This document shows, in pieces, positions 8,572-17,963 of a stretch of DNA of 64,000 bases (the first letter of the stretch is position 1; each line of letters starts with the position of its first letter). The DNA is taken from positions 1 to 64,000 of the forward strand of contig NZ_JANTHZ010000005.1 of NCBI RefSeq assembly GCF_024752355.1. Direction: 5' to 3'. The translations under genes and the position numbers were made by a program. The DNA is from Ancylobacter mangrovi (GTDB lineage Bacteria > Pseudomonadota > Alphaproteobacteria > Rhizobiales > Xanthobacteraceae). The notes under the pieces are model-generated. The model was not told the origin of the DNA. It was given only the letters and a program-made list of their open reading frames with translations, and made no database searches.

Positions 8572-10050
8572 TCAGTTCCGCTCGATCGTCTTCAGCCCGC
8601 CCATATAGGGCACCAGCACGTCCGGCACCGTGACGGAGCCGTCCTCGTTCTGGTAGTTCTCGAGGATCGCCACCAGCGCCCGCCCGACCGCGACGCCCGA
8701 GCCATTGAGCGTGTGGACGAAGCGCGGCTGCTTGGAATCCTTCGGCCGGTAGCGCGCATTCATGCGCCGGGCCTGGAAGTCGGTGCAGGTCGAGACCGAG
8801 GAAATCTCGCGATAGGCGTTCTGGCCCGGCAGCCACACCTCGATGTCGAAGGTGCGCGCCGAGGCGAATCCCATGTCGCCGGTGCACAGCTCGACCACCC
8901 GGTGCGGCAGGTCGAGCTTCTTCAGCACCGCCTGCGCGCAGGCGAGCATGCGCTCCTGCTCGTCCAGCGACTTCTCGGGCGCGACGATCGAGACCATCTC
9001 GACCTTGTTGAACTGGTGCTGGCGGATCATGCCGCGCGTATCGCGCCCCGCCGCCCCGGCCTCGGCGCGGAAGCAGGGCGTGAGCGCGGTGAATCGCAGC
9101 GGCAGCTCGTCCTCGGCGAGGATCGACTGGGCGACGAGGTTGGTCAGCGGGACCTCGGCGGTGGGGATGAGCCAGCGGCCGGTTTTCGATAAGATGATGT
9201 CTTCATACCGCGCCAGCCCCTGCGCGGTCATATACGGTACTATCCAGCCGTCCGACTTCGTATCTTCGAAGTATCCCGCAGCTCGACCATCTTCGCGACG
9301 CCCAAAGTCAAACTCTTCAAAAACTTGATCAAACGCAGCTTCTCGTTCCTCGTCAGTCGAAAGAGAATGGGCCAAGAACTGATCATCCCGGAACTTCGGC
9401 AGCTGCGCGGTGCCGAACATCGCCTCGTCCTTCACCAGCACCGGCGGCGCGACCTCGGTGTAGCCGTGCTCTTCCGTATGGGTGTCGATGAAGAACTGGC
9501 CGATGGCGCGCTCGAGCCGCGCGATGCGGCTCTTCAGCACCACGAAGCGGGCGCCGGAGAGCTTGGCGCCGGCTTCGAAATCCATCTGGCCGAGGCCCTC
9601 GCCGATCTCGAAATGCTGCTTCGGCGTGAAGGGGAAGACGCGCGGCGCGCCGAAATGGTCGATCTCGACATTGGCGCTCTCGTCCGCCCCGTCCGGCACG
9701 CTGTCGAGCGGCGCATTGGGGATCGCGGCAAGCGTGTCGTTCAGTTCGCGCTCGGCCGCCTTTACGTCCGTTTCCAGCGCGGGGATGTCGGTCTTCAGCG
9801 CGGCGACCTCGGCCATCAGCGTCTCGGCGCGGTCGTTCTCGCCCGCCTTCTTGGCGGCGCCGATCTCCTTGGAGGCGGCGTTGCGGCGCGCCTGCAGCTC
9901 TTCCAGCCTGGCGATGCCGGCGCGGCGGCGCTCGTCCAGCGCCAGCAGGGCGTCGATTTGCGCCCGCGCCTCGTCCTCCGGCGTGCCGCGCCGCACCAGC
10001 GCACGGGCGAGGCCCTGCGGCTCCTCGCGAATCCATTTGATGTCGTGCAT
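8572..10050 (-). CDS. serS: Seryl-tRNA synthetase with an extra catalytic-domain insert
   Basis: 492 residues against the usual ~430. The N-terminal coiled-coil arm (about 30-105) that grips the long variable arm of tRNA-Ser is present. The class II motifs are intact: the serine-binding TAE at 298-300, motif 2 [14 protein letters not shown] and motif 3 near [15 protein letters not shown]. Between LPKFRDDQF (ending at 225) and [10 protein letters not shown] (from 291), where bacterial enzymes have about four residues, there are 65 extra residues (see 9181..9375). The frame is open throughout and all catalytic motifs survive, so the gene is probably functional. It lies between tatC and surE. 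Confidence 0.96.
   Translation of the reverse strand: MHDIKWIREEPQGLARALVRRGTPEDEARAQIDALLALDERRRAGIARLEELQARRNAASKEIGAAKKAGENDRAETLMAEVAALKTDIPALETDVKAAERELNDTLAAIPNAPLDSVPDGADESANVEIDHFGAPRVFPFTPKQHFEIGEGLGQMDFEAGAKLSGARFVVLKSRIARLERAIGQFFIDTHTEEHGYTEVAPPVLVKDEAMFGTAQLPKFRDDQFLAHSLSTDEEREAAFDQVFEEFDFGRREDGRAAGYFEDTKSDGWIVPYMTAQGLARYEDIILSKTGRWLIPTAEVPLTNLVAQSILAEDELPLRFTALTPCFRAEAGAAGRDTRGMIRQHQFNKVEMVSIVAPEKSLDEQERMLACAQAVLKKLDLPHRVVELCTGDMGFASARTFDIEVWLPGQNAYREISSVSTCTDFQARRMNARYRPKDSKQPRFVHTLNGSGVAVGRALVAILENYQNEDGSVTVPDVLVPYMGGLKTIERN
9181..9375 (-). other. In-frame low-GC insertion in serS
   Basis: These 195 bases encode residues 226-290 of SerRS. The 120 bases from 9241 to 9360 contain 61 G or C (51 %), far below the surrounding gene, and use A/T-ending codons that are rare nearby. 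The peptide is acidic (15 D/E against 7 K/R), with a helix-like segment [19 protein letters not shown]. It lies directly before the TAE motif, the same region where eukaryotic cytosolic SerRS carries a short insertion. It lacks splicing motifs and is too short for an intein. Confidence 0.8.
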
Positions 10051-10212
10051 GGAAGTCTCGCTCCCGCCCTTCGGCGTTGCCCTCGGGCGTCGTTACCCAT
10101 GGGCCTCGGCCCGTTGGGGCACGGACCTACCCAATCGGCGCGGTCGCGACAAGAGCGGCTTTGGAAAGAGAGGGTTCGCAGGCGTCGGCCATGCGGGCCG
10201 GAGGGGTGACGC

Positions 10213-11007
10213 TCAGGTCGCCCCGCCCGTGGCCGCCCCGTCCGCCGCCGCCTTCTTCTTCTCCACCATGCGCACCAGCAGCAGCGAGACCTCGTAGAGC
10301 ATGAGGGTCGGCACCGCGAGGGCGATCTGGCTCACCACGTCCGGCGGGGTGAGCACTGCCGCCGCGATGAAGACGCCGACGATGGCGTAGCGGCGGAACT
10401 TCCGGAGCTGGTCCGAGGTGACGATGCCGATCTGCGCCAGCAGCGTCAGCACCACCGGAAGCTGGAAGCAGATGCCGAAGGCGAAGATGAGCGTCATGAT
10501 CAGCGACAGATACTCGCTGACCTGCGGCAGCATGGAGATTTCGGCCGAATCCGGCCCCGCCATCTGCTGCATGGAGAGGAAATAGGTCATCGCCAGCGGC
10601 ATGGCGACGAAATAGACGAAGGCCGCCCCGATCAGGAAGCACACCGGCGTCGCGATGAGATACGGCCTGAAGGCACCGCGCTCGTGCTTGTAGAGGCCCG
10701 GCGCGACGAACATGTAGATCTGCGTCGCCACCACGGGGAAGGAGATGAACGCCGCCCCGAACATGCCGAGCTTGATCTGCGTGAACAGGAACTCCTGCGG
10801 CGCCGTGTAGATCAGCTTCACATGTTCCGTCCCGCCGGCCGCGAACTCGTAGGGCCAGAGCAGGATGTTGTAGATGTGCTTGCCCAGCAGGAAGCAGGCG
10901 AAGAACGCGACGAAGAACGCGATCAGCGACTTGATGAGCCGCGAGCGCAGCTCGATCAGATGTTCGATCAGCGGCGCCTTGCTGGCGTCGATGTCCTCCT
11001 GGCTCAT
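10213..11007 (-). CDS. tatC: Sec-independent translocase subunit TatC
   Basis: 264 residues with six predicted membrane helices. The N-terminal signature HLIELRSRLIKSL (16-28) marks the region that, with the first cytoplasmic loop, recognises twin-arginine signal peptides. TatC is the core receptor of the pathway exporting folded proteins. Its ATG overlaps the tatB stop by four bases. The C-terminal tail is Lys/Ala-rich. It is the last gene of tatABC, with serS following about 160 bases later. Confidence 0.97.
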   Translation of the reverse strand: MSQEDIDASKAPLIEHLIELRSRLIKSLIAFFVAFFACFLLGKHIYNILLWPYEFAAGGTEHVKLIYTAPQEFLFTQIKLGMFGAAFISFPVVATQIYMFVAPGLYKHERGAFRPYLIATPVCFLIGAAFVYFVAMPLAMTYFLSMQQMAGPDSAEISMLPQVSEYLSLIMTLIFAFGICFQLPVVLTLLAQIGIVTSDQLRKFRRYAIVGVFIAAAVLTPPDVVSQIALAVPTLMLYEVSLLLVRMVEKKKAAADGAATGGAT

Positions 11008-11825
11008 GCCGCCGGCCCTTCATTGCCGTCGCCCGACGGAGCGGTCGGCGGTTCGTCCGGCGCCGCCTTGGGCGCGCGGGGCTTGCGGACGCTCGCCTTG
11101 CGGACGGTCTTGGCGGTGGCCTTGGCGGGCGCGGCCGGGCTGGCGGCGGCAGGCGACGTCGAATCGTCCAGCGCGGCGACGGCCTGCGCGACTTCCGGCT
11201 CCGCGGCCGGCGATGGCGCCTTGCGCCGCGGCGCGCGCTTGGGCTTCGCCTCGCCCGCCTCCGCAGCGGATGCCTTCGCCGCGGGAGATGCCTCGGTGAC
11301 GACAACGGGAGGCTTGGCCGCGCGGCTGCGCTTCGGCTTGGCCGGCGCGGCCTCCGCCGGCGTCTCGGCCGCCTTGCGGTCCGCCTCGAGCTTGGCGGCG
11401 GCCGCCTTCACCTCGTTGGCCACGTCCTCGAACGCATAGGGCTCCAGCTCGCTCGGCTCGGGAAGCTGCGTCACCGGCTCGGCGGCAGGCAGGTCCGCCC
11501 GCTCCACCGGCTGGGTCGCGCTCTTCAGCTCGCTCTCGATATCGTGCAGCGGATTGGTCGGCAGCGCGCCGGAGATGCTCTTCTGCGCGTCGCTCGCCAG
11601 ACCGCTGATCTCGTTGCGAAGGCCGCTGACGCTGTCCTTGAGGTCGGACAGCTCCGCCTCGCGCAGCGCCTCGTTGAACTGCCCCTGGAACTCGCCCGCC
11701 ATGCGGCGCAACTTGGCCACGGACTGCCCCAGCGTGCGCAGCACGCGCGGCAATTCCTTCGGCCCGATCACGACTAGCGCGATGATGGCGACGACCAGAA
11801 GCTCGGACCAGCCGATATCAAGCAT
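11004..11825 (-). CDS. tatB: Sec-independent translocase subunit TatB
   Basis: 273 residues. It begins MLDIGWSELLVVAIIALVVIGPKELPRVLRTLGQ, a single N-terminal membrane helix ending in the GPKELP hinge and followed by an amphipathic helix, as in all TatB proteins. The remainder (about 115-273) is a long Ala/Lys/Pro-rich, probably unstructured tail, which makes it longer than the ~170-residue E. coli protein. TatB forms the signal-peptide receptor with TatC. Confidence 0.96.
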   Translation of the reverse strand: MLDIGWSELLVVAIIALVVIGPKELPRVLRTLGQSVAKLRRMAGEFQGQFNEALREAELSDLKDSVSGLRNEISGLASDAQKSISGALPTNPLHDIESELKSATQPVERADLPAAEPVTQLPEPSELEPYAFEDVANEVKAAAAKLEADRKAAETPAEAAPAKPKRSRAAKPPVVVTEASPAAKASAAEAGEAKPKRAPRRKAPSPAAEPEVAQAVAALDDSTSPAAASPAAPAKATAKTVRKASVRKPRAPKAAPDEPPTAPSGDGNEGPAA

Positions 11826-11887
11826 AGGTTATGACAGGGCCGCGCGGCGGCGCCCCTCCCCGATCCTTGGAACCCGAAGATCGGGAA

Positions 11888-12115
11888 TCAGCCGACCTTG
11901 GTACGTTCGGCTTCGGTGGCCGGCTGATGGTCGATGTTACGCACCGGTTCCGCGGGCTTCGCGGGCGGCGCGTCGTCGTCGTCGGCCATGCCCTTCTTGA
12001 AGGCCTTGATGCCCTTGGCGGCGTCTCCCATCAGTTCGGACAGCTTGCCGCGACCGAAGAGGAGGAGCACGACCACCAGCACTATGATCCAATGCCAGAT
12101 GCTCAACGAACCCAT
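11888..12115 (-). CDS. tatA: Sec-independent translocase subunit TatA
   Basis: 75 residues from the ATG at 12115, which has GGGAG nine bases upstream; a TTG two codons earlier is less likely. The protein opens [25 protein letters not shown], the single TatA membrane helix with the FGRGK hinge, followed by the amphipathic helix [19 protein letters not shown]. TatA assembles around TatBC to form the passage for folded substrates. It is the first gene of tatABC; upstream on the same strand is an ABC ATPase instead of scpB. Confidence 0.96.
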   Translation of the reverse strand: MGSLSIWHWIIVLVVVLLLFGRGKLSELMGDAAKGIKAFKKGMADDDDAPPAKPAEPVRNIDHQPATEAERTKVG

Positions 12116-12182
12116 AATCAAACTCCCTTATCGAAGCGCCGCCGGCCCCTAGCGGCCGCGCATCGCAATTCCACCCGGGACA

Positions 12183-13262
12183 CTAGGGCCGGGCCGAGGC
12201 GAAGACAAGAACCTCTGCCGGATCGATGTGCACGCCTACGTCATGCCCGCGCGAAAGCCCTGCGGTCGTTCGCCGCCGTACAACCAGCGGGCGGTCCAGC
12301 CCCTCGACCGCCACCTCGTAGAGATCGAGCTCGCCGAGGAATCGGTGGCTCACCACCCGGCCCGCTATGCCGGTGCCGGGCGCGCGCAGCTCCAGCCCCT
12401 GCGGGCGGATCGCGGCGACCGCCCCGCTCCCCTCCCTGAGGTCCGGCGCGGGGAAGGAGCCGAGCGGGGTCGCGATCCGGCCCGCGCCAACGATGCCTTC
12501 CACCTCGTTGATTTCGCAGAAGAAGCGGGCGACCTCCACATCCACAGGGCTGCGGTAGAGCTTCTCCGGCGTGCCGACCTGAACCAGAGTGCCGGCGCGC
12601 ATCAGCGCGATGCGGTCGCCCATCCGCATCGCCTCTTCCGGGTCGTGGGTAACGATGATGCAGGTGGCGCGCGCCTCGCGCAGCACGCTCAGCGTTTCCG
12701 CGCGCACACTGCCGCGCAGGCGACTGTCCAGCCCCGAGAACGGTTCGTCCATAAGGAGAATGCCGGGGCGCGGCACGAGCGCGCGGGCCAGCGCAACCCG
12801 CTGCTGCTCGCCGCCGGAAAGCGCATGGGGAAAGTCGCCCGCATAGTGTTCGAGCCGCACCCGGCGCAGCGCACGCAACGCCTCCTCGCGGGCCTCCTTC
12901 GGGCTCAGCGCGCGCAGGCCGAAGGCGACGTTCTCGAGATTCGTCAGGTGCGGAAACAGCGCGTAGTCCTGGAACACCAGCCCGATATTGCGCTGCTCGG
13001 GCGGCACGAACGCTCCCGGCCCGGCCACCTCGGTGCGGTCGAGCCGGATGCTCCCGCGGCTCGGGCGCTCGATGCCGGCGATCAGGCGCAGCAGCGTGGT
13101 CTTGCCGCAGCCGGACGGGCCGAGCAGGCACAGGATCTCGCCCGGCTCGACCACCAGCGACACGCCGGCCACGGCCTCGAGCGTCCCGTAGTCGTGGTGG
13201 ACGTCGTCCAGCACCAGCCGGCTGGCCAGCGAGACCGGGGTACGGGAGGGGGAAGGCTGCAT
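12183..13262 (-). CDS. Orphan ABC transporter ATP-binding protein, FbpC/PotA-like
   Basis: 359 residues. Walker A is GPSGCGKTT (48-56), the signature is LSGGEQQR (148-155) and Walker B is ILLMDEP (168-174), followed by the H-loop VTHDPEEAM. A C-terminal extension of about 110 residues resembles the TOBE-type regulatory domain of ferric iron, spermidine or sulfate importer ATPases. No permease or binding-protein gene lies nearby, so the substrate cannot be read from context. The gene sits between scpB and tatA, two genes that are often adjacent in this order. Confidence 0.88.
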   Translation of the reverse strand: MQPSPSRTPVSLASRLVLDDVHHDYGTLEAVAGVSLVVEPGEILCLLGPSGCGKTTLLRLIAGIERPSRGSIRLDRTEVAGPGAFVPPEQRNIGLVFQDYALFPHLTNLENVAFGLRALSPKEAREEALRALRRVRLEHYAGDFPHALSGGEQQRVALARALVPRPGILLMDEPFSGLDSRLRGSVRAETLSVLREARATCIIVTHDPEEAMRMGDRIALMRAGTLVQVGTPEKLYRSPVDVEVARFFCEINEVEGIVGAGRIATPLGSFPAPDLREGSGAVAAIRPQGLELRAPGTGIAGRVVSHRFLGELDLYEVAVEGLDRPLVVRRRTTAGLSRGHDVGVHIDPAEVLVFASARP

Positions 13263-13327
13263 CGCGGCTCTTTCATCGGCGCGGAGACGGGGCTTATCGG
13301 AGGCCGGACGCGTTCGCGGCCCCGCCT

Positions 13328-14059
13328 TCAGCCTTCCGCGTCCTCGCCCGCGTCTTCGTCTTCGCCCGCCTCGGGCTCGGGCGCGAAGGAGAGGTCGAAT
13401 TCCGGCTCCAGCGGGTCCTCGTCGTCCTTCAGCGCCGTGTCGTCGTCGGGCAGCGGCACCGTTAGGCCAGCCGATACCCTTGCGTCAATCAGGCCGGTGC
13501 CGCGCAGTTCCTCGAGGCCCGGCAGGTCGCCGATCGCGTCGAGGCCGAACTGCACCAGGAACAGCTCGGTGGTGCCATAGGTCACCGGCCGGCCCGGGCT
13601 GCGCCGGCGCCCGCGCATGCGCACCCATCCCGCCGCCAGCAGCACGTCGAGCGTGCCCTTGTTGGTGGAGACGCCACGGATTTCCTCGATCTCGGCGCGC
13701 GTCGCCGGCTGGTGGTAGGCGATGATCGCCAGCGTCTCCAGCGCCGCGCGCGACAGGCGGCGCGGCTCAGGCTTGTCGCGGGAGAGCAGGAAGCCGAGGT
13801 CCGGCGCGGTGCGCAGCATCCACTTGCCGGCGACGCGCACCAGGTTCACCCCGCGCGCGGCGTAGTCTTCAGAGAGCTCGGCGAGCAGCGCCGGCAGGTC
13901 CGCGCCCTCCGGCAGGCGGGCGGCCAGCGTCGCCTCGTCGAGCGGCTCGCCGGCGGCGAACAGCATCGCCTCCAGAAGGCGAAGCGCCGGCTTGCGGTCC
14001 CCCTCCTGCCCGGAAGCGCCATGGACGTCGTGCGGCACGCGCGCCGCTTCGGCGCTCAT
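13328..14059 (-). CDS. scpB: Segregation and condensation protein B
   Basis: 243 residues from the ATG at 14059, which overlaps the scpA stop by four bases (ATGA). Two winged-helix domains are visible: LRLLEAMLFAAGEPLDEATLAARLP, and SRAALETLAIIAYHQPATRAEIEEIRGV with VTYGTTELFLVQFGL. The last 45 residues are strongly acidic. ScpB dimers bind ScpA and the SMC ATPase in the bacterial condensin that compacts and separates chromosomes. Confidence 0.95.
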   Translation of the reverse strand: MSAEAARVPHDVHGASGQEGDRKPALRLLEAMLFAAGEPLDEATLAARLPEGADLPALLAELSEDYAARGVNLVRVAGKWMLRTAPDLGFLLSRDKPEPRRLSRAALETLAIIAYHQPATRAEIEEIRGVSTNKGTLDVLLAAGWVRMRGRRRSPGRPVTYGTTELFLVQFGLDAIGDLPGLEELRGTGLIDARVSAGLTVPLPDDDTALKDDEDPLEPEFDLSFAPEPEAGEDEDAGEDAEG

Positions 14060-14892
14060 GCGTCCTCCCCGTCCGAAGAATTGTCCGAGGCTTCGCGCGC
14101 CCGCCCCTCGGTCCGGCTGCGGATCCAGATCGGGGCGAAGGGCGCTTCCTGCTGCACGTCGATCAGCCCCTCGCGCACCATTTCCAGGCTCGCCGAGAAG
14201 CCGGAGGCGAGCGCGGTGGCGCGCATCTTCGGGTCGGCCATCCAGTTCAGCAGGAAGCCGTCGAGCCGCGCCCATTCCCCGCCCAGGGCCAGCCGGCCGA
14301 TCAGCCGCTCCAGCCGCTCGCGGGCGTCGGCGAGGGGAATGACGTTGCGCGGCGCGAAGCGCACGCGCGAGAGCGCCATCTTCTGGCGCTGCGCGCCATA
14401 GGCGGAGAGCAGGTCGTACAGCGTCGCCTCATAGACCGGCGTTCCCTCGCTGCGCAGCGGCTCCGGCGCGCCGCGCCCGAACACCTCATGGCCGATGCGG
14501 TCGCGCGTGGCGAGATGGGCGGCGGCGCCGCGGATCCGCTCCAGCCGGCGCAGCCTCTCGGTGAGGTCGGCGGCGAGATCGGCCGCGCTCGGCCCCTCCT
14601 CGCGAGGCGGCTCGGGCAGCAGCAGCCGCGATTTCAGATAGGCGAGCCACGCCGCCATGACGAGATAGTCGGCCGCCAGCTCCAGCCGGATGCGCCGCGC
14701 CTCCTCGATGAAGACGAGATACTGCTCGGCGAGTTCCAGGATGGAGATGCGCGCCAGGTCCACCTTCTGCGTGCGGGCGAGCGCGAGCAGCAGGTCGAGC
14801 GGCCCTTCGAAGCCGTCGACGTCCACGACGAGCGAAGGCTCGCCCGTCCGGCGTAGGGCGTCCGCTTCGAAAGCGAATTGGCTCTGTTCCAT
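14056..14892 (-). CDS. scpA: Segregation and condensation protein A
   Basis: 278 residues, a kleisin. The N-terminal FEGPLDLLLALARTQKVDL (28-46) is the SMC-neck-binding region, LVMAAWLAYLKSRLLLP is the conserved middle helix, and a C-terminal winged helix (about 205-260) would bind the SMC head. ScpA bridges SMC heads and binds ScpB. The start lies 20 bases after the nagZ stop and the stop overlaps scpB, so nagZ, scpA and scpB are co-transcribed. Confidence 0.94.
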   Translation of the reverse strand: MEQSQFAFEADALRRTGEPSLVVDVDGFEGPLDLLLALARTQKVDLARISILELAEQYLVFIEEARRIRLELAADYLVMAAWLAYLKSRLLLPEPPREEGPSAADLAADLTERLRRLERIRGAAAHLATRDRIGHEVFGRGAPEPLRSEGTPVYEATLYDLLSAYGAQRQKMALSRVRFAPRNVIPLADARERLERLIGRLALGGEWARLDGFLLNWMADPKMRATALASGFSASLEMVREGLIDVQQEAPFAPIWIRSRTEGRAREASDNSSDGEDA

Positions 14893-14911
14893 GGAAGATC
14901 GCGGCTGACGT

Positions 14912-15940
14912 TTAGGATGCCGCGATCATATCCGAAAAACGAGCGCGCGCCTGCGCTTGTTCGATTTTATGCGGCTGGGCGAGCCGGGCCAGCGCCGCCT
15001 CGCAGCGTCGTGCCGCCTCGCCGGCGAGAAGCGGCGAGCGCGAGGCGACCTCGCGCATCTCCGCGAAATCGCCGTTGCAGTGCAGGGCGAGGTCGCAGCC
15101 GGCGGCGAAGGAGGCCTCGGCGCGATCGGCCAGCGAACCCTTGAGCGCGCCCATGGAAAGATCGTCGCTCATCAGCGCGCCATCGAAGCCGATCTCGCCA
15201 CGGATGATCTCCTCGATCATCCGGCGCGAGGTGGTGGCGGGGCGTTCGGCGTCGATCGCGGCATAGACCACATGGGCGGTCATGCCGAGCGGCAGGTCGT
15301 TCAGGCGGCGGAACGGCTCGAAGTCGGTCGCCTCCAGCACCGCGCGCGGCGTCTCCACCACGGGCAGGCTGAGATGGCTGTCGGCGCGGGCGCGCCCGTG
15401 GCCGGGAATGTGCTTGAGCACCGGCAGCACGCCGCCGCTCATCATGCCCTCGGCGACCGCGCGGGCCAGCGGGACCACCTCGTCCGGCGTCGCGCCATAG
15501 GCACGGTCGCCGATGATGCCGTGGCCCTCGGGCAGGCGCAGGTCCGCGCAGGGGACACAGTCGACATTGATGCCGAGCGCGGCGAGGTCCTCCGCCATCA
15601 GCCGCGCCCCGAGCCGGGCGGCCTCGACGGCGCGCTCGCCCTCGCCCGCCTCGGCGATGGCGGCGAAGGTGCCGGCGGGCGGATAGGCCGGCCAGTGCGG
15701 CGGGCCCAGACGCTGCACGCGCCCGCCCTCCTGGTCGATCAGCACCGGCGCCTCGGGCCGGCCGCCGATGTCGCGGAAGGCGGAAACCAGCGCCGCCACC
15801 TGCTCGGGCGTCTCGACATTGCGCCGGAACAAGATCAGCCCCCAGGGGCGCGCCTCGCGCAGGAAATCGGTTTCCTGCGCCGACAGGCGGGCCCCGGCGC
15901 AGCCGGTGATGAAGGCGCGCGGCGCCGCACGGGAAGTCAT
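14912..15940 (-). CDS. nagZ: Beta-N-acetylhexosaminidase NagZ (GH3)
   Basis: 342 residues from the ATG at 15940 (MTSRAAPRAFITGCAG). It is a single-domain GH3 enzyme containing LIDQEGGRVQRL and KHIPGHGRARADSHLSLP, where the conserved His/Asp pair sits and KHIPGHG is the family signature, plus MSDDLSMGAL with the nucleophilic aspartate. NagZ works in the cytoplasm, removing N-acetylglucosamine from 1,6-anhydro-muropeptides during cell-wall recycling. It lies between the SPOR-domain gene and scpA. Confidence 0.95.
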   Translation of the reverse strand: MTSRAAPRAFITGCAGARLSAQETDFLREARPWGLILFRRNVETPEQVAALVSAFRDIGGRPEAPVLIDQEGGRVQRLGPPHWPAYPPAGTFAAIAEAGEGERAVEAARLGARLMAEDLAALGINVDCVPCADLRLPEGHGIIGDRAYGATPDEVVPLARAVAEGMMSGGVLPVLKHIPGHGRARADSHLSLPVVETPRAVLEATDFEPFRRLNDLPLGMTAHVVYAAIDAERPATTSRRMIEEIIRGEIGFDGALMSDDLSMGALKGSLADRAEASFAAGCDLALHCNGDFAEMREVASRSPLLAGEAARRCEAALARLAQPHKIEQAQARARFSDMIAAS

Positions 15941-15956
15941 CGGGTCGGGCCGGCGG

Positions 15957-17870
15957 TCAGTTACGCTGGACCATGCAGTCGCCGCCCTGGGAGCGCAGCG
16001 CCTGGCACAGATTGTTCGCCTCGTCGCGGCTCGCGAACGAGCCCACCTGGGTGCGGTAGTAGATGCCGCGATCGCCCAGATCGGCGCGACGGATGGCGAC
16101 CTGCTGGCTGCCGAGGATGCCGGGATACTTCGCCTGCATCGACTTCCAGGTGGCCTGCGCCTCGGCCTCGGAGCGGACCGAGGCGACCTGCACCACATAG
16201 GTGCCGGCCGGCGCGGGCTCGGAGGTCGCCGCCGGGGCCGGCGGGGTGTTGTCGGTCGAGGGCACCGCCGCGACGCGGGTCGGCGGCAGCGGGACGTTCG
16301 GCACGATCGACGGCGTGTTGGACATCGGCGTCGGATCGGTCGAGACCGGCGCGCCAGAGCCGGGGCTCAGCGCGATGGGCGTGGAGGCGGTCGGCTGGAC
16401 CGAGGATTCGACCGCGGACGGGCTGTCCGTGGGCATCGGCGAGGGCGAGGGCGAGGCGTCGTCGACGATGGTGCCGTCCGCGCGGACGGTCAGCGTGCGC
16501 ACGCGCTTCGGCTCGGTCATGTCGGAGGGAGCGGGCGCGGCGGCCTGCTGGCCGGAACTGGCCTGCCCATTGCCGGGCGTGGTCTGGATCACGCGCGGCT
16601 GCGGCTGGGCGGCCTGCGACATGTCGACCGGCTGCTCCTCGCTGGAGACGACCTTCTCATTGCCCGTGGTCGGGGCGCCGCCGACGCGGTCATAGATCAG
16701 CTTCTGGCCCTCGCTCGCCTGATCCTGCGGCGGCTTGTCGGGCACGACCTTGTTCGGACCCTGGTCGGCATGGATCACCGGCGGCTCGCCGTTGACGGTG
16801 GTGACGCTCGGGCCGGACATGTAGGCGTAGACGCCGGCGGTGGCGGCAACGGCGACCACGACCAGGCCGCCGACCATAACCAGCCGGCTGCGGCCGCGAC
16901 GGCGCGGCTCCTCGTCGGCCTCGACCTCATAGGTCTGGTCGACGCCTTCCTGCGCCTCGTAGCCGTCGCCTTCCAGCGCGGAACGGCCATAGTCATAGGC
17001 ATCGTCGCCGGCGCCGAAATCGGGGGTAGCAGACGGGGCGCGCGCGCTCGAGGCCTGCTCGGCGGCGCTGCGCGCCATCCAGGACGGCAGCGGGCGGTCG
17101 GGCGGCGGCGGCTCGGTGCGGTAGGCATCGGCGCGCGGCGCGGGATGGCCGAGATCGTCGCCGAGGTCGAACGGCTCGGACAGGGCGCGCGAGATCGCGT
17201 CGGCCGCGCCGTCGGAGATCGCGCCGCGATCGGTCGGGCGCGGGGACGGCGCGGGGGCGCGCGCCGCCGGCTCGGTCGGGCGCGGGGACGGAGCGGGCGC
17301 GCGCGTCGCCGACTCGGTCGGGCGCGGACGCGGCGGCAGGAAGGGCGGCTGCTCGGAGGCGGGCGCCGAACGCGCTTCAGGCGCACGCGGCTCGGGAGCG
17401 CGCGGTTCCGGAGCACGCGGCTCTGGGGCCCTGGGCTCGGGGGCACGCGGCGCGGGAGCGGCCGGGCGCTCGGGGCGCAGGCTGCGATTGAGATCGCGCG
17501 CCGTGTCCTCCAGCGACGAGCGCTCGGTGCGCGGACGCGCCGGCGCGTCGACCCGGGGCTCGGAGCGGAAGTCGGCGGCAAGCCCGGAGAACGGCCCCGG
17601 CGTAGCGGGACGGGAGGGCGCGGCCGGGCGCGGCGCGGGAGCGGCGGGGCGCGGGGGCATCGGCGCGCGGGGCGCGGCGCCGGCACTGCCGGCTCCGGGC
17701 GCCGGCGCCGCGGGGCGCGGACGGGCGGGAGCGCCAGCCGGCGGCGCGGAGGCCTGCGCCTTCTTCAGAAGGTCGGCGAACTCGTCTTCCTGGCCCATGA
17801 GGCGTGCGAGTTCGGCAAGCGGATCCTCGGCCGAAGAATCCTGCCGATTACGCATCGTATCGTTGCCCAT
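15957..17870 (-). CDS. SPOR-domain membrane protein
   Basis: 637 residues. The cytoplasmic N-terminal half is Pro/Ala/Arg-rich and contains tandem APEPR units near residues 150-175. One membrane helix (about 328-352) follows a basic RRRGRSRL stretch. A Pro/Ser-rich periplasmic linker leads to a C-terminal SPOR domain (about 555-637; GTYVVQVASVRSEAEAQATW, YYRTQVGSFASRDEANNLC). SPOR domains bind peptidoglycan stripped of stem peptides at the division septum. The position between argS and nagZ is shared by many Hyphomicrobiales. Specific role unknown; probably septal. Confidence 0.9.
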   Translation of the reverse strand: MGNDTMRNRQDSSAEDPLAELARLMGQEDEFADLLKKAQASAPPAGAPARPRPAAPAPGAGSAGAAPRAPMPPRPAAPAPRPAAPSRPATPGPFSGLAADFRSEPRVDAPARPRTERSSLEDTARDLNRSLRPERPAAPAPRAPEPRAPEPRAPEPRAPEPRAPEARSAPASEQPPFLPPRPRPTESATRAPAPSPRPTEPAARAPAPSPRPTDRGAISDGAADAISRALSEPFDLGDDLGHPAPRADAYRTEPPPPDRPLPSWMARSAAEQASSARAPSATPDFGAGDDAYDYGRSALEGDGYEAQEGVDQTYEVEADEEPRRRGRSRLVMVGGLVVVAVAATAGVYAYMSGPSVTTVNGEPPVIHADQGPNKVVPDKPPQDQASEGQKLIYDRVGGAPTTGNEKVVSSEEQPVDMSQAAQPQPRVIQTTPGNGQASSGQQAAAPAPSDMTEPKRVRTLTVRADGTIVDDASPSPSPMPTDSPSAVESSVQPTASTPIALSPGSGAPVSTDPTPMSNTPSIVPNVPLPPTRVAAVPSTDNTPPAPAATSEPAPAGTYVVQVASVRSEAEAQATWKSMQAKYPGILGSQQVAIRRADLGDRGIYYRTQVGSFASRDEANNLCQALRSQGGDCMVQRN

Positions 17871-17963
17871 ATCACCGAACCTGTTCGCTGCGTCTCGAAA
17901 CCTCGCCCCCGGGTGGGAGGCGGCGGTACGGCGGCGGCGGGCGCGAGAATTCGCGCGGCACGC

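Noticed and set aside
9181-9375. Intein in serS
   Set aside because: The insert is 65 residues, far below intein size, without the N-terminal Cys/Ser block or the C-terminal His-Asn.
17350-17460. Tandem repeat array
   Set aside because: In-frame APEPR repeats in the SPOR protein's disordered region, not a mobile or CRISPR element.
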